A DNA stretch of 64,000 nucleotides from Cupriavidus laharis (GTDB taxonomy: Bacteria; Pseudomonadota; Gammaproteobacteria; Burkholderiales; Burkholderiaceae): positions 1-64,000 of the forward strand of contig NZ_CAJZAI010000004.1 in NCBI RefSeq assembly GCF_914271435.1, given 5' to 3'. Position 1 is the first letter of the stretch. Each line of letters starts with the position of its first letter. This document shows, piece by piece, positions 51,003-59,149 of the stretch. The notes under the pieces were generated by a model. The model searched no databases, was not told where the DNA came from, and worked only from the letters and a program-made list of their open reading frames with translations. Both the position numbers and the translations under genes were made by a program.

Positions 51003-51698
51003 ATGCCTTTCGAGTTTTCGCCCACGGTGCTGCTGGTCGAGGACGAACCCCATATTCGCCGCTTCGTGCGCACGGCCCTGCAGGCCGAAGGCTGTATGGT
51101 GCATGAGGCGGAAACGCTCAAGCGCGGCCTGATCGAAGCCGGCACGCGCCAACCGGACCTGGTGGTCCTTGATCTTGGCCTGCCCGACGGCGATGGCGTC
51201 AACCTGATCCGAGAGGTGCGCACCTGGACCGAAGTGCCGATTCTGGTGCTGTCCGCGCGCAGCGGCGAGGAGGACAAGATCGGTGCACTCGATGCCGGCG
51301 CCGACGACTACCTGACCAAGCCATTCGGTGTGGGCGAACTCGTTGCGCGCCTGCGCGTGCTGCTGCGACGGCATGCGCGGTCGAATCCGCATGGGTCCAC
51401 GCAGATCGCCTTTGGCGAGGTGCAGGTCGATCTCGCCAATCGCATGGTCACGCGCGCCGGGGAACCGGTGCACCTGACGCCGATCGAGTACTGGCTGTTA
51501 TCGGTGCTGATCGCGCATCGCGGCAAGGTGATGACGCACCGCGAGCTGTTGCGCGAGGTGTGGGGGCCTTCGCATTCCGAAAGCAGTCAGTACCTGCGGG
51601 TTTATATGGGCCACCTGCGGCACAAGCTGGAAGCGGATCCTGCGCAGCCGGTGCATTTGCTGACCGAAGTCGGGCTCGGCTACCGGTTTGCGGGGTAG
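51003..51698 (+). CDS. kdpE: Response regulator KdpE
   Basis: OmpR-family regulator (231 aa). The receiver domain starts TVLLVEDEPHIRRFVRTAL; the phosphorylated Asp is in DLVVLDLGLPDGDGV near residue 56 and the Lys in DDYLTKPFGVGELVARLRVL near 105. A winged-helix domain (LTPIEYWLLSVLIAHRGKVM, VYMGHLRHKLEADPAQP) binds the T-rich box ahead of the operon. The ATG has GGAG 9 nt upstream; the GTG nine bases earlier would overlap that site. Confidence 0.96.
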   Translation: MPFEFSPTVLLVEDEPHIRRFVRTALQAEGCMVHEAETLKRGLIEAGTRQPDLVVLDLGLPDGDGVNLIREVRTWTEVPILVLSARSGEEDKIGALDAGADDYLTKPFGVGELVARLRVLLRRHARSNPHGSTQIAFGEVQVDLANRMVTRAGEPVHLTPIEYWLLSVLIAHRGKVMTHRELLREVWGPSHSESSQYLRVYMGHLRHKLEADPAQPVHLLTEVGLGYRFAG

Positions 51699-51752
51699 GG
51701 CGATCTTTATCGCATTGGCTTCTGTCGGCGAACCGGACCACCACAAAGAAAA

Positions 51753-51776
51753 AGGCCGATGCTTGCGCATCGGCCT
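51753..51776. terminator. Terminator shared by kdpE and tRNA-Asn
   Basis: AGGCCGATGC pairs perfectly with GCATCGGCCT around a TTGC loop. On the minus strand it is followed by TTTCTTTG-like T-rich sequence, ending the tRNA transcript; on the plus side it lies 55 nt behind kdpE. Confidence 0.8.
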
Positions 51777-51791
51777 TCGTCTTGTATCGGT

Positions 51792-51867
51792 TGGCTCCCC
51801 GACCTGGGCTCGAACCAGGGACCTGCGGATTAACAGTCCGTCGCTCTACCGACTGAGCTATCGGGGA
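51792..51867 (-). tRNA. tRNA-Asn (anticodon GTT)
   Basis: A 76-nt tRNA read on the minus strand. The acceptor stem TCCCCGA pairs with TCGGGGA, followed by discriminator G and encoded CCA. The D-arm has AGCTCAGTCGGTAGAGC, the anticodon loop CTGTTAA gives GTT (genomic positions 51832-51834), and the T-arm has GGTTCGAGCC. Two promoters lie upstream and a terminator downstream. Confidence 0.97.
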
Positions 51868-51882
51868 ACAGCAGAGAAAGAG

Positions 51883-51912
51883 ATTATAGTCAGCTTCTCG
51901 TTTTCTCGTCAA
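51883..51912 (-). promoter_or_regulatory. Proximal tRNA-Asn promoter
   Basis: Minus-strand TTGACG (51912-51907), 18-nt spacer, perfect TATAAT (51888-51883), about 15 nt ahead of the mature tRNA 5' end. Confidence 0.85.
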
Positions 51913-52033
51913 CCCCTTTTGGCATTTTTATTTCTGCCGGCCGGGTCTGGCGAGGTGACTGGCTGCAGCGGGCTGCGCTGCGGGAGTGCCTGGCTGGCGG
52001 GCTCCGGTGCATTGCATTCAACAGCGAGGCCGA

Positions 52034-52063
52034 ATTATAGCGACGCCTCGGCCTGCGCGCCAA
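52034..52063 (-). promoter_or_regulatory. Distal minus-strand promoter ahead of tRNA-Asn
   Basis: TTGGCG (52063-52058), 18-nt spacer, perfect TATAAT (52039-52034). It points at tRNA-Asn 165 nt away and touches the end of the ferredoxin reductase terminator. No gene is visible between the two promoters. Confidence 0.65.
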
Positions 52064-52073
52064 AAAGAAAAAA

Positions 52074-52095
52074 CCGCCGGAACGGCGGCTTTTTC
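52074..52095 (-). terminator. Terminator of the ferredoxin reductase gene
   Basis: CCGCCG pairs with CGGCGG around a short GAA loop, with A-rich sequence on one side and T-rich on the other; on the minus strand it ends in GGTTTTTTCTTTTT, 25 nt after the reductase stop. Confidence 0.8.
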
Positions 52096-52121
52096 TTCGA
52101 TCGATGTTGTTCGGACCGTGA

Positions 52122-53228
52122 TCAGTCGAACACCGGCGATTCCACGCCGAGTACCTTGTGCAGCTTCGGCGAGGTGGTGGTGTACTGCATGTGGATTTTC
52201 TTCTCTGGGAAGATATACGGTGCAGCACCGAACGCGGCCAGCGCGGCCTCGTGGAAGCCCGACAGGATCAGCTTCTTCTTGCCGGGATAGGTGTTGATGT
52301 CGCCCACCGCGAAGATGCCCGGGATATTGGTCTGGAACTTCTCGGTGTCCACCTTGATCTGCTTGCGCTCGAGGTCGAGGCCCCATTCGGCGATCGGGCC
52401 GAGCTTCGGCGACAGGCCGAAAAACACCAGCAGGTCGTCCACCGGCAGGCGGCGGGTCACGCCGTCGGCGCCGGTCACCTTGATCTCGGTGAGCACGCCG
52501 TCCTTCTCTTCATAGCCGCCGATCTGGCCGACCAGGAACTGCATTTCCATCTGTTCGCACAGTTCCTTCATCTTGGCGACCGAGGCCGGGGCGGCGCGGA
52601 AGCCGTCGCGGCGGTGGATCATCACCACGGACTCCGCCTTGCCGACCAGGTCCAGCGTCCAGTCCAGCGCCGAGTCGCCGCCACCGACGATCACCAGGTT
52701 GCGGCCGTGGAAGCGGCTCGGATCCTTGACGCGGTAGAACAGCTGCTTGCCGTCGAACTTGTCGATGCCGTCGACCTTCAGCGTACGCGGCTGGAACGAG
52801 CCCACGCCCGCGGCGATGAAGATGGTCTTGGTGATGAACCGCGTCCCGAGCGAGGTCTCGACGAAGAAGCGGCCGTCTTCACGGCGCTCCACCACGGAGA
52901 CTTCCTGGCCCAGGTGGAAGGTGGGCTCGAATGGCTCGATCTGCTTGAGCAGGTTGTCGGTCAGTTCCTGACCGGTGCAGCTGGGCACGGCCGGGATGTC
53001 GTAGATGGGCTTGTCCGGATACAGCTCCACGCACTGGCCGCCGACCACCTTGAGGGAGTCGATGACGTGCGCCTTGATTTCGAGCAGGCCCAGCTCGAAC
53101 ACCTGGAACAGGCCGACCGGGCCGGCACCGACGATCAGTGCGTCGATTTCCAGCGGCTGGCCGCCGGCGGTGTTGCTGGCGGCAGCTTTCGTCGTGTCGG
53201 CAACGGGATTGGGAATGCTCAAGTCCAT
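52122..53228 (-). CDS. Ferredoxin/flavodoxin-NADP+ reductase, thioredoxin-reductase-like type
   Basis: FAD enzyme (368 aa) exchanging electrons between NADPH and ferredoxin. The FAD motif [19 protein letters not shown] starts near residue 28 and the NADPH motif [18 protein letters not shown] near 185. The redox CxxC of thioredoxin reductases is absent, which places it in the TrxR-like FNR group (YumC type). [20 protein letters not shown] is a family signature. [17 protein letters not shown] is chosen as the start; the frame is open 39 codons further up without similarity. It follows the ferredoxin gene by 74 nt, so the pair probably works together. Confidence 0.93.
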   Translation of the reverse strand: MDLSIPNPVADTTKAAASNTAGGQPLEIDALIVGAGPVGLFQVFELGLLEIKAHVIDSLKVVGGQCVELYPDKPIYDIPAVPSCTGQELTDNLLKQIEPFEPTFHLGQEVSVVERREDGRFFVETSLGTRFITKTIFIAAGVGSFQPRTLKVDGIDKFDGKQLFYRVKDPSRFHGRNLVIVGGGDSALDWTLDLVGKAESVVMIHRRDGFRAAPASVAKMKELCEQMEMQFLVGQIGGYEEKDGVLTEIKVTGADGVTRRLPVDDLLVFFGLSPKLGPIAEWGLDLERKQIKVDTEKFQTNIPGIFAVGDINTYPGKKKLILSGFHEAALAAFGAAPYIFPEKKIHMQYTTTSPKLHKVLGVESPVFD

Positions 53229-53302
53229 ATTCGTCCTGATACGTTGTGGGCACCGGGTGCCCGGCATTGCGGAAAGCGCGTGGGGACGGCTTTCTAGTCG
53301 GT

Positions 53303-53626
53303 TCAGCGCTGCAGGTATTGCAGCTTGTCGGTCGCGTCCTTCCACTCCTCGGCCTCGGCCAGCGGGGCCTTGGTCTTGGTGATGGACGGCCAGTTGCGGG
53401 CCAGCTCGGCGTTCAGGTCAATGAACTGCTGCTGGTCGCCCGGGACGTCTTCCTCGGCGTAAATGGCGTTCACCGGGCATTCGGCCACGCACACCGCGCA
53501 GTCGATACACTCATCCGGGTCGATGGCCAGGAAGTTCGGGCCTTCACGGAAACAATCGACCGGACACACGTCAACGCAGTCTGTATAGCGGCAACGGATG
53601 CAGGATTCGGTGACAACGTGAGTCAT
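53303..53626 (-). CDS. fdxA: 7Fe ferredoxin FdxA
   Basis: A 107-residue ferredoxin with one [3Fe-4S] and one [4Fe-4S] cluster. The N-terminal set [18 protein letters not shown] near residue 9 and the second set [16 protein letters not shown] near 40 match the Azotobacter FdI type, with the long C-terminal tail ([17 protein letters not shown]) of this family. It lies directly upstream of the NADP+ reductase gene on the same strand, its likely redox partner. ATTGTA at 53763-53768 (TACAAT on the minus strand) is a possible -10 box. Confidence 0.95.
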   Translation of the reverse strand: MTHVVTESCIRCRYTDCVDVCPVDCFREGPNFLAIDPDECIDCAVCVAECPVNAIYAEEDVPGDQQQFIDLNAELARNWPSITKTKAPLAEAEEWKDATDKLQYLQR

Positions 53627-53952
53627 TTCGGTTCCAGGAAAACAGGTCGGCTTTTGATGGGAAACTGGTTTCGGCCGCTTCTATGCCAGCGCCGGACCGG
53701 GCATTTCCGCCAGTGGCGGTATGCACGGGGCGAGCGCCTGCCGTGGCCTTTCAGAAACCGATATTGTATCCGAGCCTTCTGGCAAGGATAGCGGGTCTAT
53801 ATAGCTGGATCAGATAGTTTTCTTATTTCTTTATGTATATTTGATCGCGCACAGGTCTGTGCCGGGCAGGCCGGCGATGGCACGATGCCATGGTGCCGGA
53901 TGCACTTGCCGCCGTCACATCGCACCGTCGGGACGATTACGAGGAGATCGCC
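53627..53952. other. fdxA to exported-protein gene intergenic region
   Basis: 326 bp between divergent genes. It includes an unusually AT-rich island (about 53800-53850, TTTTCTTATTTCTTTATGTATA) in an otherwise GC-rich genome, probably promoter DNA. Minus-strand TACAAT near 53768 may serve fdxA. A GAGGAGAT ribosome site ends the gap. No short gene is supported. Confidence 0.5.
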
Positions 53953-54504
53953 ATGCCTTGCCAGCAGCGCTTTGGTCCGTGGGATTTCGGCAGGCGGGTG
54001 CGTCGCCGCGCGCTGTCCGGGCTGCTCGGGCTTCACATGCTGGCGACCGCGTTGCCGTCCGGCGCGGGCGCGCAGACGCTGTCGGAGCATGCGATGGCCG
54101 ATAGCGTGGTGTCCCGGCTGGTGGCATGGCGCATGCGCTCGGACCAGCCGGTGACGCTGGCGGCACTGACGAGCTTCGACTGGGAGAGCTTCAGCGTCAC
54201 CCGGGCGCCGGCGGGAGACGCCATGGCCAGTTGCGGCCGTGCCGGGTTGCTGCCGTGCGGCCCCGAACTGCAGCCCGAAGCCGGCCAGATGGTGCAGGTG
54301 CTGACCTTCCAGCGCTCGGGACGCCAGGTCTATGCCGAGCGCATCATGGCGGAGAGCGGCGCCTTTGCCGACCCGTTGCCGGTGCATGTGCCGCGTGCCG
54401 CGGCAACGCTCATCTCCTGCCGGGCCAGCGATGGCCGTCCCTTGTGGTGTTTGCAGGGCGTCCCGACACTGCGGCGCTCGCAACCTTTTCTCGACGGCAG
54501 CTGA
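53953..54504 (+). CDS. Exported protein of unknown function
   Basis: A 183-residue protein with a twin-arginine-like basic start (FGRRVRRRALSG), a hydrophobic core (LLGLHMLATALPSGAGA) and a probable cleavage site near residue 40 (AGAQT). The mature part contains four Cys (SCGRAGLLPCG; ISCRASDGRPLWCLQG), suggesting two disulfides in the periplasm. The start has GAGGAGATCGCC ahead of ATG. The downstream gene pncB starts 86 nt later on the same strand. No family recognised; a role cannot be given. Confidence 0.75.
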   Translation: MPCQQRFGPWDFGRRVRRRALSGLLGLHMLATALPSGAGAQTLSEHAMADSVVSRLVAWRMRSDQPVTLAALTSFDWESFSVTRAPAGDAMASCGRAGLLPCGPELQPEAGQMVQVLTFQRSGRQVYAERIMAESGAFADPLPVHVPRAAATLISCRASDGRPLWCLQGVPTLRRSQPFLDGS

Positions 54505-54590
54505 CAGTGGGCTTTCAACCGCATGCCCGCCCGCAAGGCCGGACTTCGGTTAGCATGTGTGCCTGAACCGGCATCGCCGTCTGGCCCGTC

Positions 54591-55769
54591 ATGATCATCC
54601 AATCCCTGCTCGACACCGACCTGTACAAGTTCACGATGATGCAGGTGGTGCTGCACCATTTCCCGCAGGCGCATGTCGAGTACCGCTTCAAGTGCCGGAA
54701 CGCGGGCGTTGACCTGACTCCGTATATCGACGAGATCCACGCGGAGGTGGCGCACCTGTGCAGCCTGCGCTTCACTGAGGCGGAGCTCGATTACCTGCGC
54801 GGCATGCGCTTCATCAAGAGCGATTTCGTCGATTTCCTCGCGCTGTTCCACCTGAACCAGAAGTACGTGTCAATCACGCCAGCGCCGCAGTGCAATGGCG
54901 AAATCGAGATTGCGATCCGTGGCCCGTGGCTGCACACCATCCTGTTCGAGGTGCCGCTGCTGGCCATCGTCAACGAGGTCTATTTCCGCCGCACGCAGCC
55001 CAAGCCTGGCCTTGCCGAAGGCCGCCGCCGGCTGGCGCAGAAGCTCGCGTTGCTGCAGGCGCCGAAATATCGCGATTGCGTAATCGCGGACTACGGCACC
55101 CGCCGGCGCTTCTCGCGCGACTGGCAGGAAGAGATCCTGCTGGCGACACGCAACATGCTGGGGCCGCAACTGGCCGGCACCAGCAACGTACATTTCGCGC
55201 GCCTGCACAATATGGTGCCACTCGGCACCATGGCCCATGAGTACCTGCAGGCATGCCAGGCGCTGGGCCCGCGCCTGCGCGATTCGCAGGTCTTCGCGCT
55301 CGAGAACTGGGCGCGCGAATACCGCGGCGACCTGGGCATCGCGCTGTCGGACACCTACGGCTTCGACGCGTTCCTGCGCGACTTCGACCTGTACTTCTGC
55401 AAGCTATTCGACGGCGTGCGGCACGATTCCGGCGACCCCCTCCTGTGGGGCGAGCGGATGCTGGCACACTACGCAGCCAACCGCGTCGATCCGCTCGGCA
55501 AGACGCTGATCTTCAGCGACAGCCTCGATATCCCGCGCGTGATCGAACTGTACGAGCGCTTTCATGGCCGCTGCCGGCTGGCATTCGGCGTGGGCACGAA
55601 CCTGACCAATGACCTTGGCTATACGCCGCTGCAGATCGTCATCAAGATGGTCCGCTGCAACGGGCAGCCGGTGGCCAAGCTGTCGGATACGCCGGAAAAG
55701 ACCATGTGCGACGATCCCGGCTACTTGGCCTACCTGCGCCAGGTGTTCGACGTTCAGGCGCCTGCATAG
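54591..55769 (+). CDS. pncB: Nicotinate phosphoribosyltransferase
   Basis: Makes nicotinate mononucleotide from nicotinate and PRPP in NAD salvage (392 aa). [20 protein letters not shown] is the classic start; [28 protein letters not shown] near 165 and [20 protein letters not shown] near 278 line the active site, with [20 protein letters not shown] near 330. The His that is autophosphorylated in the family lies in the middle region ([12 protein letters not shown]). Length is normal. Confidence 0.95.
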   Translation: MIIQSLLDTDLYKFTMMQVVLHHFPQAHVEYRFKCRNAGVDLTPYIDEIHAEVAHLCSLRFTEAELDYLRGMRFIKSDFVDFLALFHLNQKYVSITPAPQCNGEIEIAIRGPWLHTILFEVPLLAIVNEVYFRRTQPKPGLAEGRRRLAQKLALLQAPKYRDCVIADYGTRRRFSRDWQEEILLATRNMLGPQLAGTSNVHFARLHNMVPLGTMAHEYLQACQALGPRLRDSQVFALENWAREYRGDLGIALSDTYGFDAFLRDFDLYFCKLFDGVRHDSGDPLLWGERMLAHYAANRVDPLGKTLIFSDSLDIPRVIELYERFHGRCRLAFGVGTNLTNDLGYTPLQIVIKMVRCNGQPVAKLSDTPEKTMCDDPGYLAYLRQVFDVQAPA

Positions 55770-55867
55770 CAATCTTCAACTGCTCCGGGACACGAGCGGG
55801 AGGGTGCGCCACTCTATAATGGCGTGCATTGCCCCGCATTTTCCGTGGGCGGACCACGCCAGGCCAT

Positions 55868-56554
55868 ATGGAAACCAACAACGCCCGTGACCGCATCTTT
55901 GCCCGTATCCGCGCCGCGCAAGGGCATCCGCCCAAGGTGACCAGCGGCGAGCGCGAAGCCGTTGCCGACTACCTCGCGCGCCATCCGCAAGGGCCCCGCC
56001 CGGCCGCGCGGCCGGACCGGACCGAAGCCTTCATCGAGCAGGCGCAGCGCATGGCGTCCACGGTCGATCGTGTGGCCACGCTGGCGGACGTGCCCGCCGC
56101 CGCCGCGCGCTTCCTGGGCAGCCTGAACCTGGTGCACCAGGCCGTGGCCTGGGATGCGCTCGGCACGCTCCCGTGGCAGGAAAACGGCATGACGGTGGAA
56201 TGCCGGCCTCCCGTGCGCGACCCGCAGGCCGACCGTGATCACGGTGACCTGGTCGGCATCACCGGCTGCTTCTGTGCCATTGCCGAGACCGGCTCGCTGA
56301 TGCTGCTGTCAGGGCCGGAGACATTTGCCTCGGCGGCGCTGTTGCCCGAGACGCATATCGCGGTGGTGCCGGTGTCGCGCATCGTCGACAGCCTGGAAGA
56401 CGCCTTTGCGCTGGTGCGCAGCGAGCGTGGCCAACTGCCGCGCGCGACCAACATCATCAGCGGCCCCTCGCGAACCGGCGATATCGAGCAGACCATCGTG
56501 CTGGGCGCCCACGGGCCGTACCGCGTCCACGTCATCCTGGTTGACCAGGCCTGA
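55868..56554 (+). CDS. LUD-domain (LutC/YkgG-like) protein
   Basis: A 228-residue LUD-domain protein. METNNARDRIFARIRAAQG at the start, ITGCFCAIAETGSLMLLSGP near 130, HIAVVPVSRIVDSLEDAFAL near 165 and GPSRTGDIEQTIVLGAHGPY near 200 are the family boxes. LutC is one of three proteins of the LutABC lactate oxidase complex; neither LutA nor the Fe-S protein LutB is adjacent here, so the partners must be elsewhere or the role differs. It sits between pncB (99 nt) and a transporter gene (160 nt) on the same strand. Confidence 0.87.
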   Translation: METNNARDRIFARIRAAQGHPPKVTSGEREAVADYLARHPQGPRPAARPDRTEAFIEQAQRMASTVDRVATLADVPAAAARFLGSLNLVHQAVAWDALGTLPWQENGMTVECRPPVRDPQADRDHGDLVGITGCFCAIAETGSLMLLSGPETFASAALLPETHIAVVPVSRIVDSLEDAFALVRSERGQLPRATNIISGPSRTGDIEQTIVLGAHGPYRVHVILVDQA

Positions 56555-56714
56555 CTGCGTTTGCCGGCTGGTGCCGCACGTGACGCGGCGTTGCCTGAAT
56601 TAAACTTGCACGTTTGCCGCGTGTGGCCATCGGCCACGTCCGTGGCCTCAGGCTGTGCGGCAAGGTTGCGCGCATTCCGCCAACGAGCATTCTTGTCCAA
56701 GGAGAGTTCATCCG

Positions 56715-58139
56715 ATGCAACGCGTCCGCATGCTGTTGCTGCTAGTGGCCATGCTGGCCGTTTTTCCTTCGCTGGCCCATGCCGCCGACCTCGACGGTGC
56801 GGCCCTGTCAGCGTGGTGGGGGCTGCCGTTCGCCGGCATGCTGCTGTCGATCGCGTTGTTCCCATTGTTCGCGCCACGTCTCTGGCATCATCACTATGGC
56901 AAGATCGCGGCGGCCTGGAGCCTGCTGTTCCTGCTGCCGTTTGCTGTGGTGTTCGGCGTGCATGCGGCGCTGGCCGGCGCGGTGCATGCGCTGCTGGCCG
57001 AGTACATCCCGTTCATTGCGCTGATTACCGCCCTCTATATCGTTGCCGGGGGCATCTGCGTGCGTGGCAACCTGCACGGAACGCCGGGGCTCAATACCGG
57101 TATCCTTGCCCTGGGCACCGTGCTGGCGAGCCTCATGGGCACGACGGGTGCCGCGATGCTGCTGATCCGGCCACTGCTGCGTGCCAACGACAACCGCCGC
57201 CATGTGGCGCACGTGGTGGTGTTCTTCATCTTCCTTGTGGCGAATGCCGGCGGTTCACTGACGCCGCTCGGTGATCCGCCGCTGTTCCTGGGCTTCCTGC
57301 AAGGCGTGGATTTCTTCTGGACCTTGCGCAATATCCTGCCTGAGACGCTGTTCATTTGCGCGGCGCTGCTGGCCATCTTCTACCTGCTGGACCGGCACTA
57401 TTACCTGAACAGGGAAGAGGAATTGCCCGCGCGCAGCGATCCCACGCCGGACACGCGCGGCATTCGCATCGAGGGCAAGTTCAACTTCGCGCTGCTGCTA
57501 GCGGTCGTCGTGCTGGTACTGATGAGCGGGCTGTGGAAGCCCGGCATCTCGTTCGACGTCTTCGGCACGGAAGTGCCGCTGCAGGCCGCGGTGCGCGACG
57601 TGCTGCTGGTGGCTGTGGCCGTCGTCTCGCTGCTGGTCACGCCGCACACTGCACGCAGCGGCAACGAGTTCAGCTGGGAGCCGATCCTGGAGGTTGGCAA
57701 GCTCTTTGCCGGCATTTTCCTGACCATCATCCCGGTCATCGCCATGCTCAAGGCGGGCACGGATGGCGCATTTGCGGCCGTGGTTCGCACCGTGAGCGAT
57801 ACCAGCGGCCAGCCCATCGACGGCATGTATTTCTGGGCGACCGGCCTGCTCTCGTCCTTCCTGGACAATGCGCCGACCTACCTGGTGTTCTTCAATACGG
57901 CCGGGGGCGATGCAGCCACGCTGATGACGCGCGATGCGTCCACGCTCGCGGCCATCTCGGCCGGTGCGGTATTCATGGGGGCCAATACCTATATCGGCAA
58001 TGCGCCGAACCTGATGGTGAAGGCCATTGCCGAAGACCGCGGCTTGCGCATGCCTGGCTTCTTCGGCTACATGCTGTGGTCTGGCTCCATCCTCTTGCCG
58101 CTGTTCCTGGTGATGACGTTCCTCTTTTTCCATGTGTGA
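56715..58139 (+). CDS. CitM/NhaD-type ion transporter (putative Na+/H+ antiporter)
   Basis: An integral membrane protein (474 aa) with a cleavable-looking N-terminal segment (MLLLLVAMLAVFPSLAHA) and about 11 further helices. The two inverted-repeat hairpin motifs are FLVANAGGSLTPLGDPPLFL near 175 and VFMGANTYIGNAPNLMVKAI near 420, with SSFLDNAPTYLVFFNTAGG near 385; these resemble the NhaD/ArsB ion transporter superfamily. Homologues are usually labelled sodium:proton antiporter or citrate transporter; the sequence alone does not decide. The hydroxyacid dehydrogenase gene starts 4 nt after its stop, so a substrate link with a carboxylate is conceivable. AAGGAGAG precedes the start. Confidence 0.85.
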   Translation: MQRVRMLLLLVAMLAVFPSLAHAADLDGAALSAWWGLPFAGMLLSIALFPLFAPRLWHHHYGKIAAAWSLLFLLPFAVVFGVHAALAGAVHALLAEYIPFIALITALYIVAGGICVRGNLHGTPGLNTGILALGTVLASLMGTTGAAMLLIRPLLRANDNRRHVAHVVVFFIFLVANAGGSLTPLGDPPLFLGFLQGVDFFWTLRNILPETLFICAALLAIFYLLDRHYYLNREEELPARSDPTPDTRGIRIEGKFNFALLLAVVVLVLMSGLWKPGISFDVFGTEVPLQAAVRDVLLVAVAVVSLLVTPHTARSGNEFSWEPILEVGKLFAGIFLTIIPVIAMLKAGTDGAFAAVVRTVSDTSGQPIDGMYFWATGLLSSFLDNAPTYLVFFNTAGGDAATLMTRDASTLAAISAGAVFMGANTYIGNAPNLMVKAIAEDRGLRMPGFFGYMLWSGSILLPLFLVMTFLFFHV

Positions 58140-58143
58140 TGCC

Positions 58144-59139
58144 ATGAAGCCGTCTGTCCTTGTCACCCGCGCCATTTTTCCCGACGTCATCGACCATCTC
58201 GCCCGGTACTTCGACGTCGACGACAACCAGCAGGACGCCGTGCTCGACGCCGCCGCGCTCAGGGCGCGCCTGGCTGGCAAGGCCGGCGTGCTGACCAACG
58301 CTGCCGACCGCGTCGATGGCGGCCTGATCGCGGCGCTGCCGGACCTGCGCGCCGTCTGCAACATGGCGGTCGGCTACAACAACCTCGACATCCCCGCACT
58401 GACGGCGGCGGGCATCGTCGCCACCAATACGCCGGACGTGCTGACCGAGACCACGGCTGACTTCGGCTGGGCGCTGCTGATGGCGACCGCGCGCCGCGTG
58501 ACCGAATCCGAGCATTACCTGCGCGATGGCAAGTGGCAGCGGTGGAGCTACGACATGCTGGTGGGCATGGATGTGTACGGCAGCACGCTGGGGATTCTCG
58601 GCATGGGGCGCATCGGCCAGGCACTGGCACGCCGCGCGGCCGGGTTTGGCATGGCCGTGCTGTACCACAACCGCAGCCAGTTGCCCGAGGCGACCGAGCG
58701 CGCGCTCAACGCGCGCTATGTGAGCAAGGCTGAATTGCTGCAGCAGTCCGATCACCTGATGCTGGTGCTGCCGTACGGACCGGAAAGCCATCATGCCATC
58801 GGCGGCGCCGAACTGAACCAGATGAAGCCGACGGCCACGCTGGTCAACCTCGCGCGCGGCGGCATTGTCGACGACGAGGCGCTCGCACAGGCGCTCAAGG
58901 CGCGCCGTATCTTTGCTGCGGGCCTCGACGTGTTCGAGGGCGAGCCGAACGTCCATCCGGATCTGCTTATCGTGCCCAACGTGGTGCTGACGCCGCACAT
59001 CGCCAGCGCATCGGAACAGACGCGCCGCGCCATGGCGATGCTGGCTGCGGACAACCTGATCGCGGCGCTTGGCGCCGGTCCCAATGCCGGCCATCCGCCT
59101 TCGGTAATCAATCCCGCAGTGATGGGGCACCGCCGCTGA
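58144..59139 (+). CDS. D-isomer-specific 2-hydroxyacid dehydrogenase (glyoxylate/hydroxypyruvate reductase-like)
   Basis: NAD(P)-dependent dehydrogenase (331 aa). The nucleotide motif LGILGMGRIGQALARRAAGF lies near residue 150; the catalytic triad is Arg in LVNLARGGIVDD near 237, Glu in GLDVFEGEPNVHP near 266 and His in VVLTPHIASASEQT near 287. VCNMAVGYNNLDIPAL is typical of the GhrB/GyaR group that reduces glyoxylate and hydroxypyruvate. It begins 4 nt behind the transporter gene and ends 10 nt before rmuC. Substrate inferred from the family. Confidence 0.9.
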   Translation: MKPSVLVTRAIFPDVIDHLARYFDVDDNQQDAVLDAAALRARLAGKAGVLTNAADRVDGGLIAALPDLRAVCNMAVGYNNLDIPALTAAGIVATNTPDVLTETTADFGWALLMATARRVTESEHYLRDGKWQRWSYDMLVGMDVYGSTLGILGMGRIGQALARRAAGFGMAVLYHNRSQLPEATERALNARYVSKAELLQQSDHLMLVLPYGPESHHAIGGAELNQMKPTATLVNLARGGIVDDEALAQALKARRIFAAGLDVFEGEPNVHPDLLIVPNVVLTPHIASASEQTRRAMAMLAADNLIAALGAGPNAGHPPSVINPAVMGHRR

Positions 59140-59149
59140 AGTTCTGCAC

